From the NCBI GenBank assembly GCA_018654845.1, contig JABIKU010000032.1, forward strand, positions 1 through 64,000: a stretch of DNA of 64,000 nt. Direction: 5' to 3'. Numbering within the stretch: position 1 is the first letter of the stretch; each line of letters opens with the position of its first letter. This document shows, one piece after another, positions 47,066 to 56,581 of the stretch. This DNA comes from Methanobacteriota archaeon. GTDB taxonomy: Archaea; Thermoplasmatota; Poseidoniia; Poseidoniales; Thalassarchaeaceae. A program made the translations under genes and the position numbers. Under the pieces are notes generated by a model. It searched no databases and was not told the origin of the DNA. It was given only the letters and a program-made list of their open reading frames with translations.

Positions 47066-49066
47066 CTATTCTTCAATACGCAGGATTGCATCACAGCCTT
47101 CACATTCGAATCGCAATGGCCGAATGTCCGATTCTACCGGATTGATAGAATCGCAGGCCGGGCATTGAATCGTTGGTCCACGGATCTTTCGTGGATGATT
47201 CGATGGGTCCGAACGCGGTGAAACCAATGCGACAGGGAAAACTAACAAGATGCTTGAACCAACTATGCCAAGAACGATTTGCATTGGCATGCCTAGAACA
47301 TAAATAATGAAGGCTAGACCTCCGAGTGTTACAACCGTTAGTAAAGACGGCACACTTGCTCGTTTCCGAGTCATCAATAACCCCATACCGATAGCAGCGC
47401 AAAGTGCGAATACCGAAATCATTGCAGAAATAAGTGGACTGAATGCCATATTTGCGGTCGGTAAAAACTCGATTCTATATTCTAGTTCTGGATCTAACTC
47501 ATCTATATCGACGGTAATCATTTCCATGAAAATCCATCTTCGATGACTATAATCTATCTCTTCAGCAGAAACCGCTCCCAATCCTGCGAGCATCGTTGTC
47601 TTAATTTCAACATCTAAGTTAACTTTTTGCCAATAATCATTTCCAGGATTTCTAATGAAGTTTTCAACCAAAGGTTGCCTAGAACCTAATTCTACTATAC
47701 TAGATGTGTCGATTGTTATGATAATTATCTCTGCATTGAATGCACGAGTGCCTCCCATATCTAATGTGATTTCAGTTGGCCCTAGATCGACTGGATTAAC
47801 TCCTACTAGGGACTCAATCTCAATTGATAAACCGTTTGAGATGAATGAACGTAAATCAGATCCTGAACCAGTAAGGTGAGCGGTCAAGGCAAGGAGCTCT
47901 GAATCATCAACTCTACCATTATTTTTTTCAACACTCGGCACCGAATCTGAATATGTTTGCAAATTTCTCCACCAACTATTCGAATCCAAACTATCATTTC
48001 CAATGTTATCCAGTCCCCATCGCATCCATTGAGACATGGCTCCATCAAAGGAAATAGTTACGACACGACCCATTGAATCTCCATCGAATTTCACATCAAG
48101 ATCGATTTCTAAATCGGAACCTCCTGATCGTAGAGGTTCCGAGGCTGGATACCAGCCACCGGTTCCGTCAGTATCTTCGCCGATGGTGATTTCATGTGTG
48201 CGACTCATACTCACCTCTAGTCCTGATTGTGGTTCGAGGTGGAAGCGAATTGAATAGGTTCCACTTTGAGCATCTTCTGGCGCTTCCCAGACAAATGTGA
48301 CTTCAACTCCTGAATCTAATCTTGTTGCGATAGGCCTCTCACTCAATTCATTATTTTGTACAGATAGGCCACCGCTCGATGCTGACCACATTCGATCATC
48401 AAATCCTGAATTGATGACAATTGGAAAGTAGATTAGCCGCCCCTTCACGCTTGCATCTTTTGCGGTTATTTCGAGTAATGGAAATTTTGTAGAAACTTTT
48501 GAAATTGAATCTTCGGAACCCCAGAGGAATCTTAATCCTGCATCTTCACCAGGGCTTGAAAATAGTAGGCTTCGAACAGATAAGGACAATTCGACTAAAT
48601 CTCCATCTCGAATTTCACCGGTTTCAACATTTACTGTTATTTGCAAATCTCCTTCTCCAGTAAGATACGGAGCTATTCCCGCATCCCCTGAATAGATAGA
48701 ACCGCCAATTTTTATGTCGAGGGTTGAATTAATCGTCACACCGACTGCCCCCTCAACTTTGTAAGGCATAGTAAATGTCCACCCATGCTCTGGATAACTA
48801 CCATCAATTCCCCATATAACATCCCAAGAACCGATATTTACCTCGCCTCCGATAGAAGGCGTAACTAGAACGGAGTATTCTTGATCGAGGTCACCTTGAA
48901 AGGGTGTTAACGAGCCATCTGCGGATTCTCCAATTAGGAATAAATCAAAATCTGTTGAAATACAACATTCCGTAGCATCTTCGGCACTTGCTGGCGAGAT
49001 GGCGAAACTGGTCAAGACTAGCATAGTGGTTAGGATAATTGCCGAGGCCACTCTATTACCAGTCAT
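47066..49066 (-). CDS. Membrane protein with beta-rich ectodomain, three helices and cytosolic zinc ribbon
   Basis: A 666-residue protein. The signal peptide is residues 1-28. The ectodomain of about 500 residues is beta-rich, with Ig-like stretches (EVTFVWEAPEDAQSGTYSIRF). Three hydrophobic helices follow near 535-615 (LISAMISVFALCAAIGMGLL and others). The C-terminal 33 residues form a zinc ribbon with CPAC and CEGC pairs. Combining a surface domain and a cytosolic zinc ribbon is similar in concept to the 39595 protein. No function is assigned. Upstream, CTATAAACC (minus strand, near 49135) could be its TATA box. Confidence 0.6.
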   Translation of the reverse strand: MTGNRVASAIILTTMLVLTSFAISPASAEDATECCISTDFDLFLIGESADGSLTPFQGDLDQEYSVLVTPSIGGEVNIGSWDVIWGIDGSYPEHGWTFTMPYKVEGAVGVTINSTLDIKIGGSIYSGDAGIAPYLTGEGDLQITVNVETGEIRDGDLVELSLSVRSLLFSSPGEDAGLRFLWGSEDSISKVSTKFPLLEITAKDASVKGRLIYFPIVINSGFDDRMWSASSGGLSVQNNELSERPIATRLDSGVEVTFVWEAPEDAQSGTYSIRFHLEPQSGLEVSMSRTHEITIGEDTDGTGGWYPASEPLRSGGSDLEIDLDVKFDGDSMGRVVTISFDGAMSQWMRWGLDNIGNDSLDSNSWWRNLQTYSDSVPSVEKNNGRVDDSELLALTAHLTGSGSDLRSFISNGLSIEIESLVGVNPVDLGPTEITLDMGGTRAFNAEIIIITIDTSSIVELGSRQPLVENFIRNPGNDYWQKVNLDVEIKTTMLAGLGAVSAEEIDYSHRRWIFMEMITVDIDELDPELEYRIEFLPTANMAFSPLISAMISVFALCAAIGMGLLMTRKRASVPSLLTVVTLGGLAFIIYVLGMPMQIVLGIVGSSILLVFPVALVSPRSDPSNHPRKIRGPTIQCPACDSINPVESDIRPLRFECEGCDAILRIEE

Positions 49067-49173
49067 ACGAGCCTGTGGTCGACCTTCAAGACTTCAATGC
49101 GCCGCTTCCGAGAGCCTGCGATATTAGGTTTATAGAGTGCTGAGAATCACACGAATACCCTAGTTTGCAATAT

Positions 49174-50925
49174 TCAACTATGAAGCCAAATTAATTTGAC
49201 CGGTAAATCATCTGTTAATGATTCAATTTTGGCAAATCCAACTCTTTCTAGCTGTATGATTTGCCCAATCTTCAATTCATAATCTTCAATCATCCCATTG
49301 ACTGAACGCAATTCCATACCGTGTGGAATGGATAATTCAGCCTCTCGTGCCATATTTTCTGGAATCCAGTGAACAATTGGGCGTTTATCTGAGCGATCCC
49401 AAGATTGCACAATAGCTTTCCCATTAATGTTGGAAATATCAGCATAATCCTTCAAGCGAATAGTTTCAATTTCAGCATCTTGCTTTTCAACGAGAATTTT
49501 TCGACTACCAAGGTTCCAAATTCTTGACCCTTCAATCGCCCCATCGGGATGTTTTGAAATAGAAATTATGTCCCCGGGGTTACTTTCATCTATTTCTGTT
49601 ATCAAATCCAAACATACTGCATTTCTGACAAATGCACGTCGCTCACAATTTGCATCGATTTCTTTGGCATTGAAAGCCTCGATAGTCTGCAAAGAAACTG
49701 AGATGTCTTTCTGAGTCAGTCCAAGGTCAATCCAAAATGCGCGTAATGCAGTTGCATTGAAGCCGCGACGGCGAAGTGCACGAAGTGTAGGTAGGCGAGC
49801 ATCATCCCAACCTGAATAAATCCCATTTTCAATATCTGTTCGCATACCTGAAGTAGAAAATCCACCAAAGTCATGCACCTTTACACGCCCCCAGTAAAGC
49901 GTTTCGGGGTAAGTCCAACCAAAGTGAGAATAGAGAATTGTTTGTTTTCTTGTTGAATCCATCAAATCTTTTCCACGAATGATGTGAGTTACTCCTTGCT
50001 GATGGTCTTCGATAGCACTTTGGAAATCTAATAGGGGCCACACTTTGTAGCGTTCGCCAACCATTGGATGAGTTGAATGTTGAATGCGCAGAGCTGGCCA
50101 ATCTCTCAATGCAGGATTAGGTAAATCCATGTCTGTTTTTACACGAACAACCGCTTCACCTTCAGCGATATTTCCTTCTATCATCAATTTCCAATCGATT
50201 AGATTGTCTTCGATGGAACGAGGTCTACAGGGGCAAGCATCTTTCCCATCACGTAATTTTTTGAAGTCAGTGGCTGAGCAACGACATACGTAACCAAAAC
50301 CACCTGCGAGCATCTGTTCAGCATGATCGAGATAGACTGGCATTCTCTCAGATGCTCGAATTATGATATCTGCTTTGGTTCCAGTTAACCATTCGTAATC
50401 AGATTTAATCCAATCATATGCTGCTGGCATTGGTGGTTTAACTTTTGAATCGGTGTCATCGAAACGGAGTACAACTTTTCCGTGATACATTTTCGCATAT
50501 TCTGAATTTATTGATACACCTCTAGCATGACCTAGAGTAAGCGGACCATTTGGATTTGGAGCAAATCGGAGAACGACTTTTCCTTGTTCAGCATTAGGCA
50601 ATTCTTTCAGTCCAACGCGTTTTTTTTGTTTCTCGCGATGAAGGGCTTCTGGATTCGTTGCAGCCAACGCATCACGTGCAACCTGAATACCTTGGCTGGA
50701 GGCGAGCTTATTTGCTGAAGCAACCTCTTCTTCGACGAGTGTTTTGAGTTCTTGAGCCATCTTTCGAAGATCTGCACGTTCACCAAGAAGTCGGCCTAGA
50801 ACGGATCCTGCTTGACCTGCGCCATCATATTCGACTGCATTTTGAAGGGCATATTTTCTCACCGTAGCGATAATTTCAGAATCCCAATTGTCAGAATCCA
50901 CCATGCTATCATTCACTTCCGTCAA
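49174..50925 (-). CDS. gltX: Glutamate-tRNA ligase (archaeal GluRS)
   Basis: A 583-residue class I synthetase (EC 6.1.1.17). An N-terminal helical extension of about 110 residues, as in archaeal/eukaryotic GluRS, precedes the catalytic core with the HIGH-like motif PLTLGHARG (His133) in RFAPNPNGPLTLGHARG. A Cys-rich zinc site (YVCRCSATDF and ACPCR) and the KMSKS-equivalent FSTSGMRTD follow. The C-terminus is the beta-barrel anticodon-binding domain of the GlnRS-like type. Archaeal GluRS is often non-discriminating and supplies Glu-tRNA(Gln) to GatDE. It is third in a minus-strand operon behind the SGNH protein and rnhB, 26 bases after the latter. Confidence 0.95.
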   Translation of the reverse strand: MTEVNDSMVDSDNWDSEIIATVRKYALQNAVEYDGAGQAGSVLGRLLGERADLRKMAQELKTLVEEEVASANKLASSQGIQVARDALAATNPEALHREKQKKRVGLKELPNAEQGKVVLRFAPNPNGPLTLGHARGVSINSEYAKMYHGKVVLRFDDTDSKVKPPMPAAYDWIKSDYEWLTGTKADIIIRASERMPVYLDHAEQMLAGGFGYVCRCSATDFKKLRDGKDACPCRPRSIEDNLIDWKLMIEGNIAEGEAVVRVKTDMDLPNPALRDWPALRIQHSTHPMVGERYKVWPLLDFQSAIEDHQQGVTHIIRGKDLMDSTRKQTILYSHFGWTYPETLYWGRVKVHDFGGFSTSGMRTDIENGIYSGWDDARLPTLRALRRRGFNATALRAFWIDLGLTQKDISVSLQTIEAFNAKEIDANCERRAFVRNAVCLDLITEIDESNPGDIISISKHPDGAIEGSRIWNLGSRKILVEKQDAEIETIRLKDYADISNINGKAIVQSWDRSDKRPIVHWIPENMAREAELSIPHGMELRSVNGMIEDYELKIGQIIQLERVGFAKIESLTDDLPVKLIWLHS

Positions 50926-50951
50926 CTTTCGGCATTTGACGCTTGTCTAAT

Positions 50952-51680
50952 TCACCAGTCATCAAGTGAGGATTGAATGATACCACGGCCATCTTCAGTC
51001 CTAATGGGAATTGGAGTAGAATGAACCTCGGACCATAGATCTGATGTCGTTGACCAAGTCCATCGAAGACAATCTGCTGGAAGATTGCCTTCGACCATTT
51101 TCTTAACCGCAGCTCGAGTTTTTGGATCGGATGGGTAACCGCTTCCTATATCGAAATTATATTCGGCTGCAATTTTTTCAATCTCCAAGTCACGGCATAC
51201 TTTTGCAAGTATGCTCGCAGCACCCGCGACCCGATCTATAGAATCCATGCCATGGCGTGAATCTATTTCCCAATTTTTCCAATTTTCGCCGAGTGCATTT
51301 TCCAGTCTTTTTCCAAAGCGCTCAGCATTACTATCACAAGCATCAGCTAAAATAATTCCATTCTGATGTGAATTATTAGCTAATCTAATTGCTTCGGCAA
51401 ATAATTCAATTTCAAGAGTATTCAAATCAGAAACGGATTTATTCAAATCAATTCTACTTGGCGGGCAAATCACTAGGCCTATTCCCCAGTTATGTTTTTC
51501 TGCTGCCTTCTCAATTTGTCCTGCGATTACTTTGCGAGCTTTTGCTGTCAATTCCTTTGAATCTCTTGCACCAATCCATTCGAGTACATCTCGATTGAGG
51601 TCAGGAATTTTCAATGCGCAGACGACTAATGGGCCGATTACAGGGCCACGTCCAGCTTCATCGACACCGATGCTGTTCAT
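50952..51680 (-). CDS. rnhB: Ribonuclease HII
   Basis: A 242-residue RNase HII (EC 3.1.26.4) that cuts RNA in RNA-DNA hybrids and misincorporated ribonucleotides. The active-site motif GVDEAGRGPVIGPLV (Asp7, Glu8) is intact, and a third acidic residue lies in ILADACDSN. The AGAASILAKVCRD block is the family signature. ATG 51680 is favoured: GAGG lies 7 bases upstream and a longer start at 51686 would be TTG. The start overlaps the last codons of the SGNH gene, so the two are probably translationally coupled. Confidence 0.95.
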   Translation of the reverse strand: MNSIGVDEAGRGPVIGPLVVCALKIPDLNRDVLEWIGARDSKELTAKARKVIAGQIEKAAEKHNWGIGLVICPPSRIDLNKSVSDLNTLEIELFAEAIRLANNSHQNGIILADACDSNAERFGKRLENALGENWKNWEIDSRHGMDSIDRVAGAASILAKVCRDLEIEKIAAEYNFDIGSGYPSDPKTRAAVKKMVEGNLPADCLRWTWSTTSDLWSEVHSTPIPIRTEDGRGIIQSSLDDW

Positions 51681-51682
51681 TT

Positions 51683-54517
51683 TCAATCCTCAGCATCGTT
51701 CTTTTTGGAGAGTTTTGAAATTCTTGATTCAAACTCCTCATCTACGTCGAGCATTACATTGTCAGGGTGAATGAGTTCGCCCTCATTAAAATCATCTGCA
51801 ATTTCTACGATGTCATCGAGAGCATCTTCCGTCATTGCTTGGTCGAGGGCGTGACTGGCTTTGTCAATAATTTGTGGAGCCGGTGCGGAGCGAATCCTTT
51901 CTGTTAATCCACCAGATTTTTCAATAAACTCAGTAGCAAACTCACTGGCATCTTGTTGGGGCGATTCGATTGAAACTTTCATTCCTCCTTCTTTTTTCGA
52001 ATATTTTTCCATCCAATTTTCAACAATGTTTTCTTCTTCAGAAGGTAATCCTAGCCTTTTACGATCTTCTTTCAATCGATATTTAATCGCTAATGCAACT
52101 CCGATACTGCCTAAAATAATAACCATTATGCTTAGAATAACGGTATGCCAAGACTGTAACCATTCCAATATTTGTGATTCTTCCTCATCTGAATTTTCAT
52201 TTCCACTGCTCACCCCACCTATTGTTGCAGAATCGGTCGCAGTGAAACTAATTCGTGGATCTCTCATCGAATGAGCTTCGATAGTTAATGTCGCCATAGT
52301 ATCGACAGGCGCTTCTTCGGGAACTATCATCCAAGCAGTAAATATCACAGTTTCCCCAACTTGAATGCTTAAAATGTCGAAGGAGCGAGGATTTCCAGTG
52401 CTGCTAAAGGCCGCTCCTTCGGGAGGAATTAACCCAAATTGCGTAAATACATTAACGTCGAGATTAACTACTAATCCATCATCGATATTTCCTAAATTTG
52501 TTAATTTCCAAGTCGATGTTAAATTATTTTCATTTATCATTTCGGTGGAGATCATCTCCAAACTCCACTCGAAATAATCTCCGGTTGTAATCACAAATTC
52601 CACCGTTGAAGGGTTCCAATTATCTACCCATAATTCAACGATAATTGTGGCCTGTAAATTCGCACTCGTCCCTGGCCTTACACTGGCATTCATGTTTATT
52701 CCGTTAACGACTTCGGACGGATTTAGCTCGATGAATCGAGTATTCAAATCGACATCTAACCATTCTGGAGTCGATAAGAGTTTGAGTTCAAATTCATATG
52801 GTACGTCTCCTGTATTTTCTACAATTAATTCCGTGCGGCAGCTTTCACCAGGAGAAATTTCGAAATTACAATCGATATTGTTCAATTCTAATGAGCCTCC
52901 TGACCTTGGAACAATATTCACTCGTTGAGTTGTGTATACAGCATCTTCTGGTGCTGCTGAACTCCAAATTTTCACTTCAAAGAACATCGAACCAGAAGTT
53001 AGGAAAGGAGACTCAACTTGAAAACGAATATTTGCTGTTTGATTCGGATATAAATCATTCAATTCATGCTTATCGAGAACAAAGATATTCCAATTATCTA
53101 ATGCGAATGCTTGACCGAAATTTTCCAGTGGTGTTCCATTTTCATCAACTGGCCTTATGCCAATTTCTAAATCGCGTTGAGTATTGCCCAAGTTTCTTGC
53201 AATCATTGTAATCGTTGCGACATCAAAAGGCGATATTGAAAATATACCTCCTCCCTCAACAATTTCTGCTTCATGATGGTACCCATATTTCATAGAAAAG
53301 TTGTACCAATCTTGACGTCCGTCAGAATCTGCTGTCAATTCCATACTAAATTTGTGTATTGAATTTGCTAACGGAAGTCCATTTTTTGTCACTGGTGCCG
53401 TGATTGAAAATTGCACCCATCCAGTGGAGCTAGATGGAGCACTGAATTCATTCTCAAGAGTGGTGTCATTATTGTAACCCCACCAAATATTCCATCCTTC
53501 CGCGCCAGTAATTTTTATCTCAGCAATATCTGAATGTTCTGCATAATTTGTAAAATTCACATTCAAATTCATCTGTATTCCTGGGTCTATTGAAAATACA
53601 GATCCCGAATCTGGCCCAAATTTGATGCCAGGAGGTTCGATTTGGAATGGATAGAGATAATTTGGAGTATTATTGAATACAGTTTCTGTTGCTGCCTGTT
53701 GTAATTCTAAAGCGCGAGATGCTGTAATTTGGTTAGGGTAATCGAGTCCAATTGTTGAATTACCTGTTAGAATTGAATGAAAAACACAAGCGGCCAAGTA
53801 GGTTCCATCTATCGATGGGTGTGCTCCATCGGCTGAGTATAGATCTGAGAAGGAAGTGGAGCCCAGCGACGGGTCGGCACCAGTATCTGCAATATTGTTG
53901 TAAATATATTCAAACGCGAGACCAACAGGTGCGATAAAAGCAGGTTGTAAATCAGTAGTAATGTTTTCAAGATACATTTCATATCCTTGTCGAAGATGTA
54001 ATTGCATAGTCAAATAATCAGGATTTCTCCATTGATTATTGCTATCTCCATCCTTGTACCCCCAAGTCATGAAAAGAATAGTGTTTCCATTCGAATTGAT
54101 TATGCGTTCGTTCAGATAGATTGCTCCTGCCTTACTTTCTCTCCAAGATGTTGAACTGGTTGGAAATGAGGGTATTTGACTTTGGTCTTGAATAATGACA
54201 TAGTCATTTGCTTCGTTCAAAGTTAAGTTCCATGAATTCCCAGCTTCTTTGGCTTTTTCTTCATGATCTTTCAAATTAAGTCCACCACCAGTTAATGCAT
54301 TCACTGATACTTCTTCACCTCCTGAATCCATTAACTCATTGAGTTTGGATGCAAGATTATTCTGATTTGTATAGGAATTTCCTAGGAATAATATATCCGT
54401 AGCAACGTTTTTTTCTATAGATTGAGATGCCCCAGTAGAATCTTCTAAACTCGCCGGCGTTGAGAGTGGTGCTAATAGTAAAAAAATGAGAATCACCGCG
54501 TTCAACCGCTCATTCAT
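51683..54517 (-). CDS. SGNH-hydrolase-like surface protein with NEW3/CARDB domains
   Basis: A 944-residue protein. Residues 1-22 are a signal peptide. Residues about 40-260 look like an SGNH/GDSL hydrolase of the DUF4886 type: catalytic Ser48 in LFLGNSYTNQ, and the Asp-x-x-His pair Asp230/His233 in SADGAHPSIDG. It could remove acetyl or acyl groups from carbohydrates. Residues about 280-770 are Ig-like NEW3/CARDB domains (for example SGSMFFEVKIWSSAAPEDAV and ECN-type CNFEISPGESCRTELIVENTG). A membrane helix lies near 784-810, and about 130 charged cytosolic residues follow. The first gene of the operon with rnhB and gltX; ACATATAAGG (minus strand, around 54561) is a plausible TATA box. Confidence 0.75.
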   Translation of the reverse strand: MNERLNAVILIFLLLAPLSTPASLEDSTGASQSIEKNVATDILFLGNSYTNQNNLASKLNELMDSGGEEVSVNALTGGGLNLKDHEEKAKEAGNSWNLTLNEANDYVIIQDQSQIPSFPTSSTSWRESKAGAIYLNERIINSNGNTILFMTWGYKDGDSNNQWRNPDYLTMQLHLRQGYEMYLENITTDLQPAFIAPVGLAFEYIYNNIADTGADPSLGSTSFSDLYSADGAHPSIDGTYLAACVFHSILTGNSTIGLDYPNQITASRALELQQAATETVFNNTPNYLYPFQIEPPGIKFGPDSGSVFSIDPGIQMNLNVNFTNYAEHSDIAEIKITGAEGWNIWWGYNNDTTLENEFSAPSSSTGWVQFSITAPVTKNGLPLANSIHKFSMELTADSDGRQDWYNFSMKYGYHHEAEIVEGGGIFSISPFDVATITMIARNLGNTQRDLEIGIRPVDENGTPLENFGQAFALDNWNIFVLDKHELNDLYPNQTANIRFQVESPFLTSGSMFFEVKIWSSAAPEDAVYTTQRVNIVPRSGGSLELNNIDCNFEISPGESCRTELIVENTGDVPYEFELKLLSTPEWLDVDLNTRFIELNPSEVVNGINMNASVRPGTSANLQATIIVELWVDNWNPSTVEFVITTGDYFEWSLEMISTEMINENNLTSTWKLTNLGNIDDGLVVNLDVNVFTQFGLIPPEGAAFSSTGNPRSFDILSIQVGETVIFTAWMIVPEEAPVDTMATLTIEAHSMRDPRISFTATDSATIGGVSSGNENSDEEESQILEWLQSWHTVILSIMVIILGSIGVALAIKYRLKEDRKRLGLPSEEENIVENWMEKYSKKEGGMKVSIESPQQDASEFATEFIEKSGGLTERIRSAPAPQIIDKASHALDQAMTEDALDDIVEIADDFNEGELIHPDNVMLDVDEEFESRISKLSKKNDAED

Positions 54518-54612
54518 AGTCTCGGCTCATCGTTCTCACTCTTTCATTCCTACCCTTATATGTTGATTACAAAAAACGAAGGGTCTATGGTACTAGGCCT
54601 TGTTCGAATACC

Positions 54613-54810
54613 ATGGTGCCGATATGGCCATTTGGAAAAAAACAACCCGAGCCGGTGAAGACCATTAAAATCAGAAAACCAGAAGTTGTTGAATATGAAA
54701 GACCAACTAGTGATGGCCAAGAGAATTTGGTTTCAAATCGATCGCATCTTAAAGACAAAGAATTTATTGATGCGATGAACTTTTTTGGCGAAGACAAAAA
54801 AGAAGAATGA
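54613..54810 (+). CDS. Small charged protein (hypothetical)
   Basis: A 65-residue ORF, very rich in Lys and Glu, without hydrophobic segments. It lies in the gap between the divergent SGNH gene and the convergent pheT and has codon use like its neighbours. No Shine-Dalgarno site is visible. It may be a genuine small gene; no family is recognised. Confidence 0.45.
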   Translation: MVPIWPFGKKQPEPVKTIKIRKPEVVEYERPTSDGQENLVSNRSHLKDKEFIDAMNFFGEDKKEE

Positions 54811-54817
54811 TTACATT

Positions 54818-56572
54818 TCAGAGAACCGGGTCGGGTATTGATTGGCCGATGGCGTTGATATCAAATTCACCGGCCTGGATGGGAGATTTTAATCCAAATT
54901 TTCGACTTACAATTGGGTCGATTTCTCCAAATTCTCCGACTTCAACTCCATCATAGAAAATTTTTGCACCTCTGCCCTCAATCCATGGTCCTAATTGGGG
55001 AGTAGTCGCTTGGTAAGTAATGAGATTAATTTCAGCTCCAAGGTCACGCAATAGGGCTTGTGCAATGCCTTTTGCTGCTGCAAACCCTCCACCAACCTCA
55101 GCACAAGCCCAAGCGGTTTTCAGTTGATTTTTTGAATCTATCACAACAGTACCAAATTCATGAATTCTCTGTGGGAGTTCATGATGGCGATTGGCAGCGA
55201 GCAAATTCAGCAGAGACGGTAAGAGATGTTGCCTCAATATTGTATGATCTTTGGTAATAGGATTTGCAATTTCCGTTATCTCCCCCTTTGCTTTCCATCT
55301 TAGATTATTGAATTGGTCTAAATTATTTGAAAGGGTCAGACTCTGTGTTTCTTGTAAACCAAGTGCGCATAAACTAGAGCTAACTCTGCGCCTTAATTGT
55401 GATGATTTTAACGGAATAGCATCTAAATGAACAGTTGAGAGAATATCGGGTAAATTGTCATAACCATAACCGATAGCGATTTCCTCGACGATATCAACAG
55501 GGTGCATAATGTCTGAGCGCCATCTTGGCATTGCAATCACATGCTCTTTTTCCCCGACAGCGCAATCTGCCCACTTCTCAGATTTTTCAGCACCATCGGT
55601 AACGGTCCTTGATTCGAGTAAAACACCTCCCATCTTCTTAATCGCTAAGTTAATTTCTTCGTTAGACAATTCGATGCCAAGGATTCTTTGAATCAAATTA
55701 TGTGGAAGGTTGTGAAGTTTTGAATCTCCTCGTGGGCAATTTGAGATTTCATCATCCCAATTTCTCAACTCGATCGATTCAATGATTCCTCCGCGTTCAG
55801 AAAGTGACAGGCAGGTTAGTAATAAACAAGCTTCACAAGATCGTTTATCCCAACCTGTTACGTCGATGAAAAAATCGGTAGTAGAAGAGCTAACTGCTGT
55901 GTGGTTTCCGTTAATTATAGGTGGAAATGATAGTACCTTTTCATTCGAATCAATAATCACTGGATATTTCGTTAATCCTTTCATCAGATGGGCATAATCA
56001 ACTCCCTTTGGATGGGTGGTGAGGATTTTTTCGATGCTTATTTCCTTATCCATTGCCAAAGGGATAAATTTGAATCCACTATCAACTGTAGTTACTCTAA
56101 ATGGGGGTTTAATTTTTGCTAAATCATGCACTCCAATGGATGAAAATTTCCTTCTTCTTCCAAGTGTCATATGCAATTTTTCTTGATGTTCCATAAGTGA
56201 TTGAATAAATTCGTCCTTTTCCTGGGGTGTCGAACCATTATCCACGCCTCGTACAATAGCGCCGAGTATAACGGGTCTAACTTCGGCTAATGATGATTCA
56301 ACCTTCATCTCAATTTCACCGTGATGAATTTCTAGATCTGGGGTGATATCTATTGAGTGAAGGAATGAACGAGCAGCACGTGCAATATTTTCATGGCTGA
56401 GTAAATCGGGCCTGTCGGGAAAAATTTCAATTTCAATTCCATTTTCATCATTAGCTTCGACGACACATCCAATTCCTGGAAGCCTTTTTTCCCATTCTTC
56501 AGCATTATATTCAATGCCTGAACGATTTTGTAATTGGGATAATATCGAATGTTGAAATGTTAATGTCGGCAT
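54818..56572 (-). CDS. pheT: Phenylalanine-tRNA ligase beta subunit (archaeal type)
   Basis: A 584-residue PheRS beta subunit (EC 6.1.1.20), which binds tRNA and edits Tyr-tRNA(Phe) as part of an alpha2beta2 enzyme. Features: the archaeal B1 domain with EIEIFPDRPDLLSHENIARA, the B3/B4 editing domain with the conserved KGVDYAHL segment, B5 repeats, and the catalytic-like B6-B7 domain with LGLQETQSLTLSNN and a C-terminal FGEIDPIVSRKFGL. The length is close to archaeal PheT (about 550). pheS is not in the window. Preceded by the GXGXG protein with a 9-base gap on the same strand. Confidence 0.95.
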   Translation of the reverse strand: MPTLTFQHSILSQLQNRSGIEYNAEEWEKRLPGIGCVVEANDENGIEIEIFPDRPDLLSHENIARAARSFLHSIDITPDLEIHHGEIEMKVESSLAEVRPVILGAIVRGVDNGSTPQEKDEFIQSLMEHQEKLHMTLGRRRKFSSIGVHDLAKIKPPFRVTTVDSGFKFIPLAMDKEISIEKILTTHPKGVDYAHLMKGLTKYPVIIDSNEKVLSFPPIINGNHTAVSSSTTDFFIDVTGWDKRSCEACLLLTCLSLSERGGIIESIELRNWDDEISNCPRGDSKLHNLPHNLIQRILGIELSNEEINLAIKKMGGVLLESRTVTDGAEKSEKWADCAVGEKEHVIAMPRWRSDIMHPVDIVEEIAIGYGYDNLPDILSTVHLDAIPLKSSQLRRRVSSSLCALGLQETQSLTLSNNLDQFNNLRWKAKGEITEIANPITKDHTILRQHLLPSLLNLLAANRHHELPQRIHEFGTVVIDSKNQLKTAWACAEVGGGFAAAKGIAQALLRDLGAEINLITYQATTPQLGPWIEGRGAKIFYDGVEVGEFGEIDPIVSRKFGLKSPIQAGEFDINAIGQSIPDPVL

Positions 56573-56581
56573 AGTAATACC

